The notes beneath the pieces are model-generated. The model searched no databases. It was not told the origin of the DNA and saw only the letters and a program-made list of their open reading frames with translations. Shown here piece after piece: positions 7,867 through 18,090 of a stretch of DNA of 64,000 nucleotides. A program made the translations under genes and the position numbers. Source of the stretch: JB111 sp049856175 (lineage in GTDB: Bacteria; Actinomycetota; Actinomycetes; Actinomycetales; Actinomycetaceae). Every line of letters begins with the position of its first letter. Positions within the stretch are counted from its first letter, which is position 1. The DNA is taken from contig NZ_JBNDNA010000008.1 of assembly GCF_049856175.1 (NCBI RefSeq), positions 62,001 through 126,000 of the forward strand, read 5' to 3'.

Positions 7867-8436
7867 ATGATCGACGCACGGACCCTCCCCCTGGGCGACG
7901 GCTCCCGCACCCTGCGACCGCTCGCCGAACGGGACGCCGCGCGTTACGCGGAGGGCACGCGCGACGAGGCGGTGATCAGGTGGGCGCACCTGCCCGAGCC
8001 CACCTACACGACGACGTCGGTGGCCCGGATCGCGCGTGACGTCGTCCCCGCGGGACTCGCCCGCGGGGACCTCGCCCTCCTCGCCGTCGTCGACCAGGAC
8101 GACCTCCTGGTCGGCAGCCTCGTGCTGTTCGGCGTCACGTCGACGACCGGCGAGGTGGGCTTCTGGCTCCGCGCGGACGCCCGCGGAACGGGGCACGCGG
8201 CGGGCGCACTCGCGCTGGCCCGCACCCTGGCGGTGCGCTGCGGTCTGACGACGCTGACGGCGCGTACCTCGCCGGACAACGCCGCTTCCGGCCGTGCGCT
8301 CGCACGCGCGGGGTTCATTCCCGTGCGCACGGACGTCGACCGGGCTCCGTCCGGCGCGTCGGTCCCCCTGATCCACCACGAGCTGAGGCTGACGGCGTCG
8401 TCGGACCAGGCACCGTCCGACGACGTCGCGGGATGA
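7867..8436 (+). CDS. GNAT-family N-acetyltransferase (RimJ/RimL-like)
   Basis: The 189-residue protein transfers an acetyl group from acetyl-CoA to an amine. It opens with DGSRTLRPLAERDA, as RimJ/RimL types do. The fold includes VGSLVLFGVTSTTGEVGFWL and the CoA pyrophosphate loop ADARGTGHAAGALALA. The final motif NAASGRALARAGF is the usual last helix-strand. No usable ribosome site precedes the ATG (AGCAGG abuts it), which suggests a leaderless transcript. It is divergent from and probably controlled by the TetR regulator. The substrate is unknown. Confidence 0.85.
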   Translation: MIDARTLPLGDGSRTLRPLAERDAARYAEGTRDEAVIRWAHLPEPTYTTTSVARIARDVVPAGLARGDLALLAVVDQDDLLVGSLVLFGVTSTTGEVGFWLRADARGTGHAAGALALARTLAVRCGLTTLTARTSPDNAASGRALARAGFIPVRTDVDRAPSGASVPLIHHELRLTASSDQAPSDDVAG

Positions 8437-8459
8437 GCGCCGGGGTTCACTCGCCGGGC

Positions 8460-8510
8460 ATGGGCAGAACCCCGCTCACTCGTCGGGCAGAACCCCGCTC
8501 ACTCGCCGGA
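8460..8510 (-). repeat. 23-bp tandem repeat after the GNAT gene
   Basis: Read on the minus strand, GAGTGAGCGGGGTTCTGCCC occurs twice with a 23-base period, plus degenerate flanks. It is the same family as the glpK-dusB repeat. It lies between convergent genes (GNAT and glyS). Confidence 0.75.
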
Positions 8511-8517
8511 ACGTGCG

Positions 8518-9906
8518 TCAGGCGCCGACGAGGCGCTGCGCGAGGTAGCCCGCGACCTGGTCGAGTGCGACCCGCTCCTGGGTCATCGTGTCGCGGTCGC
8601 GCACGGTGACCGCCCGGTCCTCGAGCGAGTCGAAGTCGACGGTGAGGCAGTAGGGCGTACCGATCTCGTCCTGACGGCGGTAGCGGCGCCCCACGGCGCC
8701 GGCGTCGTCGAAGTCGACGTTCCAGCTCTGGCGGAGCTCGGCCGCGAGGTCCCGCGCCATCGGGGACAGGTCGGCGTTGCGGGACAACGGCAGCACGGCG
8801 GCCTTGACGGGCGCGAGCCGGTGGTCGAGGCGCAGCACGGTGCGCTTGTCGACCCCGCCCTTGGCGTTCGGGGCCTCGTCCTCGGTGTGCGCCTCGACGA
8901 GGAAGGCCATGAGCGAGCGCGTGAGCCCCGCCGCCGGCTCGATGACGTAGGGCGTCCAGCGGGTGTCCTTCGTCTGGTCGAAGTAGGACAGGTCCTTGCC
9001 GGAGTGCTCCGAGTGCGTCGAGAGGTCGAAGTCCGTGCGGTTGGCGATGCCCTCGAGCTCGCCCCACTCCCCGCCGGCGAAGCCGAACCGGTACTCGATG
9101 TCGACCGTCCGCTTGGAGTAGTGCGAGAGCTTCTCCTCGGGGTGCTCGTAGTGCCGCAGGTTCTCCCGGGCGATGCCGAGGTCGGTGTACCAGGCGGTGC
9201 GCTGCTCGATCCAGTACTCGTGCCAGTCCTCGTCCGTGCCGGGCTCGACGAAGAACTCCATCTCCATCTGCTCGAACTCGCGGGTGCGGAAGATGAAGTT
9301 GCCGGGCGTGATCTCGTTGCGGAAGGACTTGCCGATCTGGCCGATGCCGAACGGTGGCTTGCGGCGCGCGGAGGTCATGACGTTGGAGAAGTTGACGAAG
9401 ATGCCCTGGGCGGTCTCGGGCCGCAGGTAATGCAGGCCGGACTCGTCCTCCACCGGGCCGAGGTGCGTGCGCAGCATCATGTTGAAGTCGCGCGGCTCGG
9501 TCCAGCGCCCGCGGGTGCCGCAGTTGGGGCAGGGCAGGTCGGTGATCGCGACGTCGTCGGGGTTGTCGATGCCCTTGCGCTGCGCGTACTCCTCCTGCAT
9601 CTGGTCCACGCGGTAGCGCTTGTGGCACTCGAGGCACTCGGTGAGCGGGTCGGTGAAGGCGCCGACGTGGCCGGAGGCGACCCACACCTTGCTCGGCAGG
9701 ATGATCGACGAGTCGATGCCGACGACGTCGTCGCGGGACGTCACCATGCGGCGCCACCACTGGCGCTTGATGTTCTCCTTCAGCTCGACGCCGAGAGGTC
9801 CGTAGTCCCAGGCGGAGCGGGTACCGCCGTAGATCTCGCCGGACTGGAACACGAAGCCCCGTCGCTTGGCGAGGGCGATGACGTTGTCGAGTGCGGTGGC
9901 GGCCAT
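8518..9906 (-). CDS. glyS: Glycyl-tRNA synthetase, dimeric class II type
   Basis: This enzyme charges tRNA-Gly with glycine. At 462 residues it is the single-chain homodimeric form found in actinobacteria, not the alpha/beta tetramer. The N-terminus has RRGFVFQSGEIYGG and SAWDYGPLG. An inserted segment with CLECHKRY and CPNCGTRG provides two Cys pairs, likely a zinc site. Class II motif 2 (FRNEITPGNFIFRTREFEQME) and motif 3 (GLTRSLMAFL) are present. The C-terminal anticodon-binding domain starts near LAPVKAAVLPL. The ATG at 9906 has GGAG upstream. The leader holds a CCGCACC/GGTGCGG hairpin (9948-9966) and a -10 TACGGT at 9976-9981. No T-box is visible. Confidence 0.96.
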   Translation of the reverse strand: MAATALDNVIALAKRRGFVFQSGEIYGGTRSAWDYGPLGVELKENIKRQWWRRMVTSRDDVVGIDSSIILPSKVWVASGHVGAFTDPLTECLECHKRYRVDQMQEEYAQRKGIDNPDDVAITDLPCPNCGTRGRWTEPRDFNMMLRTHLGPVEDESGLHYLRPETAQGIFVNFSNVMTSARRKPPFGIGQIGKSFRNEITPGNFIFRTREFEQMEMEFFVEPGTDEDWHEYWIEQRTAWYTDLGIARENLRHYEHPEEKLSHYSKRTVDIEYRFGFAGGEWGELEGIANRTDFDLSTHSEHSGKDLSYFDQTKDTRWTPYVIEPAAGLTRSLMAFLVEAHTEDEAPNAKGGVDKRTVLRLDHRLAPVKAAVLPLSRNADLSPMARDLAAELRQSWNVDFDDAGAVGRRYRRQDEIGTPYCLTVDFDSLEDRAVTVRDRDTMTQERVALDQVAGYLAQRLVGA

Positions 9907-9947
9907 GTGGTCTCCGTACTTCTGCCGCGCCGTGCGCGACGGTCGAG

Positions 9948-9981
9948 CCGCACCCGGGTGGTGCGGACGGGGACCACCGTA
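9948..9981 (-). promoter_or_regulatory. glyS promoter and leader hairpin
   Basis: A minus-strand -10 TACGGT (9976-9981) places the transcript start near 9969. The first transcribed bases form a 7-bp stem (CCGCACC/GGTGCGG) with a 5-base loop. The remainder of the 205-base gap to the kinase gene shows only a weak hairpin (10054-10081). Confidence 0.4.
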
Positions 9982-10111
9982 GACGCCGGGGCCGGGTGGG
10001 GCGACGCGCGTCCGGGCATCGCCGTCCCGTCCGTGCGTCACGCGCGGCAGCGCACCCGCCGCGTGCAGCTCCGGCGCGGGTAGAACCGCGCGGACGCGGA
10101 TCGGACCGCCG

Positions 10112-12241
<2,130 letters not shown>

Positions 12242-12330
12242 GGATCCTCGAGTCTCGCTGGAGTGGGTCGGGTTCAGGCGAAAGGGTACCGATGCGCCGC
12301 TGCGGTCGCGGCGCGCCGCCACGGCGCGGC

Positions 12331-14163
12331 TCAGCCGTCGCCGTACCGCGCCGGCAGCTCGCCGGGCGGGGTGAGCACGCGGCCGTCACCCACGGCGAAC
12401 GCCGCCGACGTCGAGTCGCCCCCGCTCGTCAGCGACCAGCTGATGACGAGCTCGTCGACCCCCTCGACGTCGAGGGTCACGTTCCTCGGCTCGTCGACGG
12501 TCACGGAACCGCTCCACAGGATCTCGCCGTCACCCGTGACCTCGACGGCGACGACCCGCGACTCGAACCTCTCCTGCTCCTCCGGGTCGGAGAAGCTCGC
12601 GGGCCACCGCCCGAGGGTCGCACTGAAGACGTGGAAGCCGGAGTCGAGGTCCCAGCCCCAGCTCCCCGACGGCTCGCCGGGCTCGGAGGTCACGCCGTGC
12701 AGGAACGAGTCGTCGCCGATGTCGACGGCCTCCTCCTCGAACCCGGAGTACTCCTCGCCCGTGAGCGGGTCGAGGTCCTCGACGCCCCGGCGGGCGCTCT
12801 CCCGGGCGATCGTCACCTCGACCTCGCCGTCGTGCTGCTCGTCGCGACGGGGCGACTGACTCATCACGGTGCCGACCTCGTGAGAGTCGGCGAGACCGTC
12901 CTCCACGACGACGTCGACGTCGCCCAGCTCCTCCTCCGCCTCCTCGAGCGTCATGCCCCACAGGTTCGGCGTCGGGCCCGGCTCGGGCTCGTCGAGGTAC
13001 CGGGTGAGCCAGACGGCGCCCAGCGCGACGATCGCGACGACCACCAGAGCGAGCACCGCCGGCATCACGAGGCGTCGGCGGCTGCGCACGGGCGCGTCGT
13101 CGGGCGCCTGCACCACCGTGCCGCGCACCGGAAGGCGCGTGGCTGCCGCGGGGACGGACCCGGACGGCTCCCGCAGGACCGTCGCCTCGTCCGCGTCCTC
13201 GGGGACGGGCTCGCGCATGCCGCTCGCCGACGAGGTCCGGGCCAGGTCCGTGCCGGGCGACGGCGCACCGGACGGACGTGAGCCGGACGACGGCGTCCCC
13301 GTCGGCGGGTGCACGAGCCGCGTACGGGCAGGAAGGTCGGCGAGGGGGGCGACCAGGCCGTCGAGCTCGTCGGCGAGCCGGGCGGCGTCCGGCCGGCTCC
13401 CGGGCTCCTTGGCGAGGGTCCGTTCGATGACGTGCCACAGCTCGTCGGGCAGTCCGTCCGGACGCCCCGGCATCATCTCGGTCTGGCGCCGCATGACCCC
13501 GTAGGTCCCGCCGTCGCCCGTGAACGGGGTGATACCGGTGAGCATCCGGTAGAGCAGGATCCCGAACGAGTAGACGTCGCTCGCCGGGGTGGGCGTGCGC
13601 TCGTGGATGACCTCGGGCGCCATGTACAGGGGCGTCCCGACCACCATCGTCGCGCTCGTGGCCTCGGTGATCTCGCCGTGGGTCACGCGGGCGACGCCGA
13701 AGTCCGTCACCTTCGGCACCACCTCGTGCTCGGTGCGCTCAAGGAGGATGTTGGCCGGCTTGACGTCACGGTGGACGACCCCGCCGTCGTGGATCGCCGC
13801 CAGCCCGCGCGCCACGCCCGCCCCGTACGCGGCGGTGTCAGCCGGCGTCAGCGTCCCGCGCCGGTCGATCTCCTGACGCAGGTCTCCCCCGTCGACCAGC
13901 TCCATGACGATGGCGAGCGTGCTGCCCTCGGCCACGAGGTCGAGCACCCGCACCACGTTCGGGTGCACGACGTTCGTCAGCAGGGTCCGCTCCTGGATGA
14001 AGCGGCGGACGATCTCCAGGTCCTCGGCCACCTCCGCCCGCAGCCGCTTGATCGCGACCACAGTCCCGTCGTCGGTGCGGTGACCTCGCCAGACCGATCC
14101 GACGGCCCCGCGGCCGATCTCCCGATCGAGCGTGTATCGGCTGCCGAGCGGCCGACCGGACAT
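12331..14163 (-). CDS. Second membrane Ser/Thr protein kinase, PASTA plus NPCBM-like ectodomain
   Basis: This paralogue of the downstream kinase has 610 residues. Catalytic motifs VAIKRL, HRDVKPAN, DFG and MAPE are complete. The cytoplasmic linker is shorter and more charged than its neighbour's. One transmembrane helix is at about 365-386, a PASTA domain at about 395-452, and an NPCBM-like domain at about 460-590 (WDLDSGFHVFSATLG, VEVTGDGEILWSG, LDVEGVDELVI). AGAAGAGG precedes the ATG at 14163. It is transcribed first, so the pair is likely one operon. A -10 TACCCT lies at 14222-14227, and a GCCCGC/GCGGGC hairpin in the leader at 14191-14206. Confidence 0.9.
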   Translation of the reverse strand: MSGRPLGSRYTLDREIGRGAVGSVWRGHRTDDGTVVAIKRLRAEVAEDLEIVRRFIQERTLLTNVVHPNVVRVLDLVAEGSTLAIVMELVDGGDLRQEIDRRGTLTPADTAAYGAGVARGLAAIHDGGVVHRDVKPANILLERTEHEVVPKVTDFGVARVTHGEITEATSATMVVGTPLYMAPEVIHERTPTPASDVYSFGILLYRMLTGITPFTGDGGTYGVMRRQTEMMPGRPDGLPDELWHVIERTLAKEPGSRPDAARLADELDGLVAPLADLPARTRLVHPPTGTPSSGSRPSGAPSPGTDLARTSSASGMREPVPEDADEATVLREPSGSVPAAATRLPVRGTVVQAPDDAPVRSRRRLVMPAVLALVVVAIVALGAVWLTRYLDEPEPGPTPNLWGMTLEEAEEELGDVDVVVEDGLADSHEVGTVMSQSPRRDEQHDGEVEVTIARESARRGVEDLDPLTGEEYSGFEEEAVDIGDDSFLHGVTSEPGEPSGSWGWDLDSGFHVFSATLGRWPASFSDPEEQERFESRVVAVEVTGDGEILWSGSVTVDEPRNVTLDVEGVDELVISWSLTSGGDSTSAAFAVGDGRVLTPPGELPARYGDG

Positions 14164-14190
14164 GCAGCCTCTTCTCCGTGCTCCGAGGGC

Positions 14191-14227
14191 GCCCGCGTGC
14201 GCGGGCGATTGAATCGTGGACAGGGTA
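14191..14227 (-). promoter_or_regulatory. Promoter and leader hairpin of the kinase pair
   Basis: A minus-strand -10 TACCCT (14222-14227) and a perfect 6-bp stem GCCCGC-GTGC-GCGGGC (14191-14206) lie ahead of the upstream kinase gene. No good -35 is visible. Confidence 0.4.
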
Positions 14228-14361
14228 GCGACCAGGTCCGCAGGTCGCAGGCGGGGAGGTCGGGCGGCAGGGCCCGTGGGCGGGTGGCATGTGGCGGCGA
14301 CGGGGCCCGATCGGTGCGGCGGCCGGAGGCGGAGAGGTCGGACACACGACGGTCCGTCAGA

Positions 14362-14401
14362 TTGACACCCGTTCTCGAGCCTCATGAGAATGAGTCTCAT
14401 G
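14362..14401 (+). promoter_or_regulatory. Zur box overlapping the znuA promoter
   Basis: TTGACA (14362-14367) and GAGAAT (14386-14391) are spaced by 18 bases. Over the -10 sits CATGAGAATGAGTCTCATG (14383-14401). Its core TGAGAATGAGTCTCA differs from the actinobacterial Zur consensus TGAAAATGATTTTCA at only three positions. The predicted transcript start coincides with the A of ATG 14399, so the mRNA may be leaderless. Zinc-loaded Zur would block the promoter directly. Confidence 0.75.
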
Positions 14402-15448
14402 CTCCGTCCCTCCCGCGTGGTTCTCGCGTCCGCCGCGGCTGCGCTCGTGCTCGCCGGCTGCTCCGGCGCGGACCCCGACGACGACGCGGCGGTCGAGGTC
14501 GGCACCGCCGCGTACGCCTTCGAGTGGCTCGTGGAGCAGGTCGGCGGCGAGCGCGTCGCGGTGACGAACGTGACCCCGCCGGGCGCGGACGCGCACTCCC
14601 TCGAGCTCGCACCCGCGCAGGTCGTCGATCTCGAGCAGGCCGACCTCGTCGTGCACCTGCCGCAGTACCAGGCGGCCATGGACGACGCCGTCGGCCAGCT
14701 CGGAGAAGGCGCCGTGCTCGACGCCGCAGGCCCCACCGAGCCGCTCGCGCCCGAGGAGCTCGCGGAGCAGGGCGGCGACGACGCCCATGACCACGACGAC
14801 GAGGACGAGGGCCACGACCACTCCCACGCCGACGCGGCCGACGACCACGCGGCCGACGACCACTCCCACGACGCCGAAGGTCACGACCACTCGGACCACG
14901 GCGCGGCCGACGACCACGCGGGCCACGACCACGGCGCGCTCGACCCGCACGTGTGGCTCGACCCGGAACGGATGATCGCACTGGCCGAGACCGTCGCGGA
15001 CCGGCTGACGGAGATCGACCCCGACGGCGCCGACGCCTATGCGGACGGCCTCGACGCCGTGGTCGCCGACCTCGAGGACCTGCGCGAGCAGATCGCCGAC
15101 CGGCTCGGGAGCTGCTCGGTGGAGACCGTCGTCGTCGGGCACCAGGCCTACGGGTACCTGCTCGCCCCGCACGGGTTCGTCGAGACCGGCCTCGCCGGGA
15201 TCGACGGCGGCACCGAGGTCAGCCCGGCCCGCATCGCCGAGCTCTCGGCGCTCGTCGAGGAGTCGGGTGCCACGGCGATCTACCGCGACGCCAACGCGCC
15301 CGACGACGCCGTGCGCGCCGTCGCCGAGCAGACGGGCGCGGACGTCCAGGTCCTCGATCCGCTCGAGATCGCGCCCGCCGACGGTGACTACCGTGACGCC
15401 ATGCAGGCGAACATCGACGCCCTCGCGACCGGACAGCAGTGTGGCTGA
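14399..15448 (+). CDS. znuA: Zinc ABC transporter substrate-binding lipoprotein
   Basis: This is a cluster A-I (ZnuA/TroA-type) metal-binding lipoprotein of 349 residues. The signal peptide ends in the lipobox LVLAGC, which anchors the protein to the outer face of the membrane. A His/Asp-rich loop of about 60 residues in the middle (repeated HDH and DDHSH) is the hallmark of zinc rather than manganese binders. The metal ligands include DAHSLE, DPHVWLDP and VGHQAYGY. Two other in-frame ATGs (14384, 14390) lie inside the Zur box. The 14399 start is preferred because it matches the predicted transcript start and gives a normal signal peptide. Confidence 0.93.
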   Translation: MLRPSRVVLASAAAALVLAGCSGADPDDDAAVEVGTAAYAFEWLVEQVGGERVAVTNVTPPGADAHSLELAPAQVVDLEQADLVVHLPQYQAAMDDAVGQLGEGAVLDAAGPTEPLAPEELAEQGGDDAHDHDDEDEGHDHSHADAADDHAADDHSHDAEGHDHSDHGAADDHAGHDHGALDPHVWLDPERMIALAETVADRLTEIDPDGADAYADGLDAVVADLEDLREQIADRLGSCSVETVVVGHQAYGYLLAPHGFVETGLAGIDGGTEVSPARIAELSALVEESGATAIYRDANAPDDAVRAVAEQTGADVQVLDPLEIAPADGDYRDAMQANIDALATGQQCG

Positions 15449-16265
15449 GGCGCCCCCCACCTCCGTCCGACCCCTCGAGGTCGACGACGTCCGCGTGACG
15501 ATCGACGGCCAGCGCATCCTGCGTGGCGTGTCCCTGACCGTGGCAGCCGGTGAGTGCGTCGCCCTCATGGGGCCCAACGGGTCGGGCAAGTCGACGCTCG
15601 TCCGATCGATCGTCGGCGTGCGCCGACCGACGTCCGGCGCGGTCCGTCTCTACGGCCGGGACATGGCCGGACGCCGGAGCTCCGTCCCGTGGCCGCGCCT
15701 CGGGTACGTGCCGCAGCGCGCCTCCGCGGGCTCCGGCGTGCCGGCCACGGCGCGCGAGGTCGTCGCCGCCGGCGACCTCGCGGGCTGGCGCTGGCGACCG
15801 CGCAGCGGTGCGGACGCGCGTGCGCGGGCGGCCCTCGCACGCGTCGGCCTCGACGACCGCGAGAACGACCCGGTCCACGTGCTCTCCGGCGGCCAGCAGC
15901 AGCGGGTCCTGGTCGCACGGGCGCTCGTGCGCGACCCGGACCTGCTCGTCCTCGACGAGCCGCTGTCCGCGATGGACTCCGCGTCCCAGCGGGCCACCAC
16001 CGACCTCCTCGCCGACTTCACCGCCCGGGGTGGCGCCGTCGTCGTCGTGCTGCACGAGCCCGGCCCGCTGGCCCCCCTCCTCGACCGGGCCGTCGTCCTT
16101 CGCCACGGGGCCGTCGTGCACGACGGCGCTCCACCACCGCCGGCCCCCGGGCACGACGAGCCCGACCACCGTCACCACCACCACGAGGACACCACGGAGG
16201 ACGCACCTGCAAGGGCCGTCCTCGAGCCGGGTGCACCACTGCCCGCACCGAGAGGGGCGATCTGA
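15441..16265 (+). CDS. znuC: Zinc ABC transporter ATP-binding protein
   Basis: This ABC ATPase of 274 residues powers zinc import. Walker A is GPNGSGKST, the signature is LSGGQQQR, Walker B is LLVLDEP, and the switch His lies in VVVLHEPG. It starts at GTG 15441, overlapping the znuA stop by 8 bases, so translation is probably coupled. The C-terminus has a His-rich stretch (DHRHHHHED), consistent with metal handling. No strong ribosome site of its own is present. Confidence 0.93.
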   Translation: MAEAPPTSVRPLEVDDVRVTIDGQRILRGVSLTVAAGECVALMGPNGSGKSTLVRSIVGVRRPTSGAVRLYGRDMAGRRSSVPWPRLGYVPQRASAGSGVPATAREVVAAGDLAGWRWRPRSGADARARAALARVGLDDRENDPVHVLSGGQQQRVLVARALVRDPDLLVLDEPLSAMDSASQRATTDLLADFTARGGAVVVVLHEPGPLAPLLDRAVVLRHGAVVHDGAPPPPAPGHDEPDHRHHHHEDTTEDAPARAVLEPGAPLPAPRGAI

Positions 16266-17203
16266 TGGGGATCGTCGAGACGCTGAGCGAGATGCTCGGC
16301 AGCCCGCTCATGCGCCGGTCGCTGGTCGTGGCGGTGCTCGTCGGGGTCGCGGCCCCGGTCATGGGCACCTACCTCGTCCAGCGCCGGCTCGCGCTGCTCG
16401 GCGACGGCATCGGTCACGTAGCGCTCACGGGCGTCGCGCTCGGCTGGCTCGTCGGGTCGCTCACCGGCGTCTCCCCGATCGACCGGTTCGCGGTACCGGG
16501 GGCGATCGTCGCCTCGGTCGCCGGGGCGCTGCTCATCGAGCTGGTCCGGGCCCGCGGCCGGACGTCCGGCGACGTCGCGCTGGCCATGCTCTTCTACGGC
16601 GGCATCGCGGGTGGCGTCCTCATCATCACGATCTCGGGCGGGTCGAGCTCGACCCTCACCGGCTACCTGTTCGGCTCGATCGCGACGGTGTCCTCGCTCG
16701 ACATGTGGCTCGCGCTCGTGCTCGCGGTCGTCGTCATCGGGGTCGGGGTCGGGCTGCGACCCGCCCTGTTCGCCCTGTGCCACGACGAGGAGCTCGCCAG
16801 GTCGTCGGGCCTGCCCACGTGGCTGCTGTCCGCACTCGTGTCGGTGATGGCAGCCCTCACGGTATCCGTGTCGATGCGCGTGGTCGGCGTCCTGCTCGTC
16901 TCCGCGCTGATGATCGTGCCGGTGGCGGCCTCGCAGCAGCTCACGCGGTCGTTCGCCGGCACCATGCGCCTCGCGATGGGGATCGGCCTGGTCGTCACCG
17001 TCGCCGGGCTCGTCGTCACCTACGTGCGGCCGTGGTCGCCGGGCGCCACGATCGTCGTCCTCGCGATCGGGGCCTACGCCCTGGCGGCGGTCGCGCACCC
17101 CGTGGTGGAGGCGCGCAGGCGCCGCCGCGAGGCTCCGCGGGACCCGCACCCCGAGCACGACGACGACGTCACGGTCGGCGACGCGGCACCGGCTGCCGGC
17201 TGA
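16265..17203 (+). CDS. znuB: Zinc ABC transporter permease
   Basis: The permease has 312 residues and about eight transmembrane helices, of the ABC-3 family. It carries the family segments RRLALLGDGIGHVALTGVA and ALMIVPVAASQQL. It overlaps the znuC stop by one base (TGATG). With znuA and znuC it forms a complete importer in one operon under the Zur box. Its last codons and stop fall inside a 34-bp tandem duplication. The tail is rich in charged residues and His/Asp. Confidence 0.93.
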   Translation: MGIVETLSEMLGSPLMRRSLVVAVLVGVAAPVMGTYLVQRRLALLGDGIGHVALTGVALGWLVGSLTGVSPIDRFAVPGAIVASVAGALLIELVRARGRTSGDVALAMLFYGGIAGGVLIITISGGSSSTLTGYLFGSIATVSSLDMWLALVLAVVVIGVGVGLRPALFALCHDEELARSSGLPTWLLSALVSVMAALTVSVSMRVVGVLLVSALMIVPVAASQQLTRSFAGTMRLAMGIGLVVTVAGLVVTYVRPWSPGATIVVLAIGAYALAAVAHPVVEARRRRREAPRDPHPEHDDDVTVGDAAPAAG

Positions 17204-17248
17204 CCGGGTCGGCGACGCGGCACCGGCTGCCGGCTGACCGGGTCGGCG
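17173..17248 (+). repeat. 34-bp tandem duplication spanning the znuB stop codon
   Basis: Two exact 34-base copies (17173-17206 and 17207-17240) begin GGTCGGCGACGCGGCACCGG, and the first 8 bases of a third copy follow. The first copy encodes the znuB C-terminus and stop; the second is non-coding. A recent slippage duplication is the simplest explanation. Confidence 0.85.
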
Positions 17249-17311
17249 TTGCGGCGGTGGATCTCCTCACGTCGGCGTCCGGTGGGCGGCTCGACGGGTG
17301 ACAATGACCGG

Positions 17312-17992
17312 GTGCCCGACTTCCTCAGCGGATGGCCCTTCTGGGTCGTCTTCGCCTTCCTCTACGCGGGGGCGACGCTGCGCGGACAGTCGATCTACTG
17401 GCTCGGCCGGTGGGCCACCCACCTGACGGTGAACCACACCCGCCCGACGAAGGGCTGGCAGCTGCGGGCGCACGGCTGGCTCTCCGGCGAGGGGCCGCAG
17501 CGAGGGATCGATGCCCTGCGCCGCTGGGGCCTCGTGATGGTCCCCCTCGGCTATCTCACCGTCGGTTTCCAGTCGATGATCATGGCCGGCGCCGGAATCC
17601 TGCGCATCGCCTGGTGGAAGTTCTCGCTCGCACAGATCCCCGGCTCGCTCGCGTGGGCGGCGATCTACTCGACGATCGGATTCGCCGTCTGGGGCGCCGT
17701 CATCGCCGCCGCGGCCGGATCGCCGCTCGGGATCGCGGTGATCGTCGCCGTTGTCGTCCTCCTGGTCGCGACGTTCGTCGCCCACAGGCTGCGGCGGCGG
17801 ACAGCGACTCCGACGACCGGGGCGACGCTCGAGACCGAGGCCGGCACCGTGGTGAGCGCACCGGCCGCTCGGACCGAGACCACGGCCCTGGACGGCGCCG
17901 TGGCGAGCACGCCGGCCACTCGGAACCAGACCACGGACCTGGACGGTGCCGAAGCCGTGGTCGACGTCGACGAGAACGCCGCGGCCTCCTGA
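17312..17992 (+). CDS. DedA/VTT-like membrane protein
   Basis: The 226-residue protein has about four hydrophobic segments in its first 160 residues and resembles the DedA/SNARE-associated family. Motifs seen are YAGATLRGQSIYWLGR, a charged loop, and MVPLGYLTVGFQSMIMAGAG. DedA proteins are implicated in undecaprenyl-phosphate or phospholipid flipping and envelope homeostasis. The last 65 residues form a Thr/Ala/Glu-rich tail without predicted structure. The GTG at 17312 has no clear ribosome site, but GACAAT lies 6 bases upstream as a possible -10 of a leaderless mRNA. It is probably not part of the znu operon. Confidence 0.75.
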   Translation: MPDFLSGWPFWVVFAFLYAGATLRGQSIYWLGRWATHLTVNHTRPTKGWQLRAHGWLSGEGPQRGIDALRRWGLVMVPLGYLTVGFQSMIMAGAGILRIAWWKFSLAQIPGSLAWAAIYSTIGFAVWGAVIAAAAGSPLGIAVIVAVVVLLVATFVAHRLRRRTATPTTGATLETEAGTVVSAPAARTETTALDGAVASTPATRNQTTDLDGAEAVVDVDENAAAS

Positions 17993-18014
17993 CGCAGCCG
18001 CCCGCGCGCCTTAC

Positions 18015-18077
18015 TCAACCTTGTGGTTGACAGCGGCCCCTGCACACCCCTAGCGTCTTCTTCAACCATACGGTTGA
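18015..18077 (+). promoter_or_regulatory. ArsR promoter with two matching operators
   Basis: The sequence TCAACC-N4-GGTTGA occurs twice, at 18015-18030 and 18062-18077. A promoter lies between them: TTGACA (18027-18032, overlapping the first operator), an 18-base spacer, and TAGCGT (18051-18056). The predicted start falls in the second operator. The arrangement fits autoregulation by the ArsR protein encoded next. Confidence 0.8.
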
Positions 18078-18090
18078 CAAAGGAGTGCAC

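Noticed and set aside
9907..10111. T-box riboswitch ahead of glyS
   Set aside because: No T-box core sequence or specifier loop is visible, only one short hairpin near the predicted transcript start.
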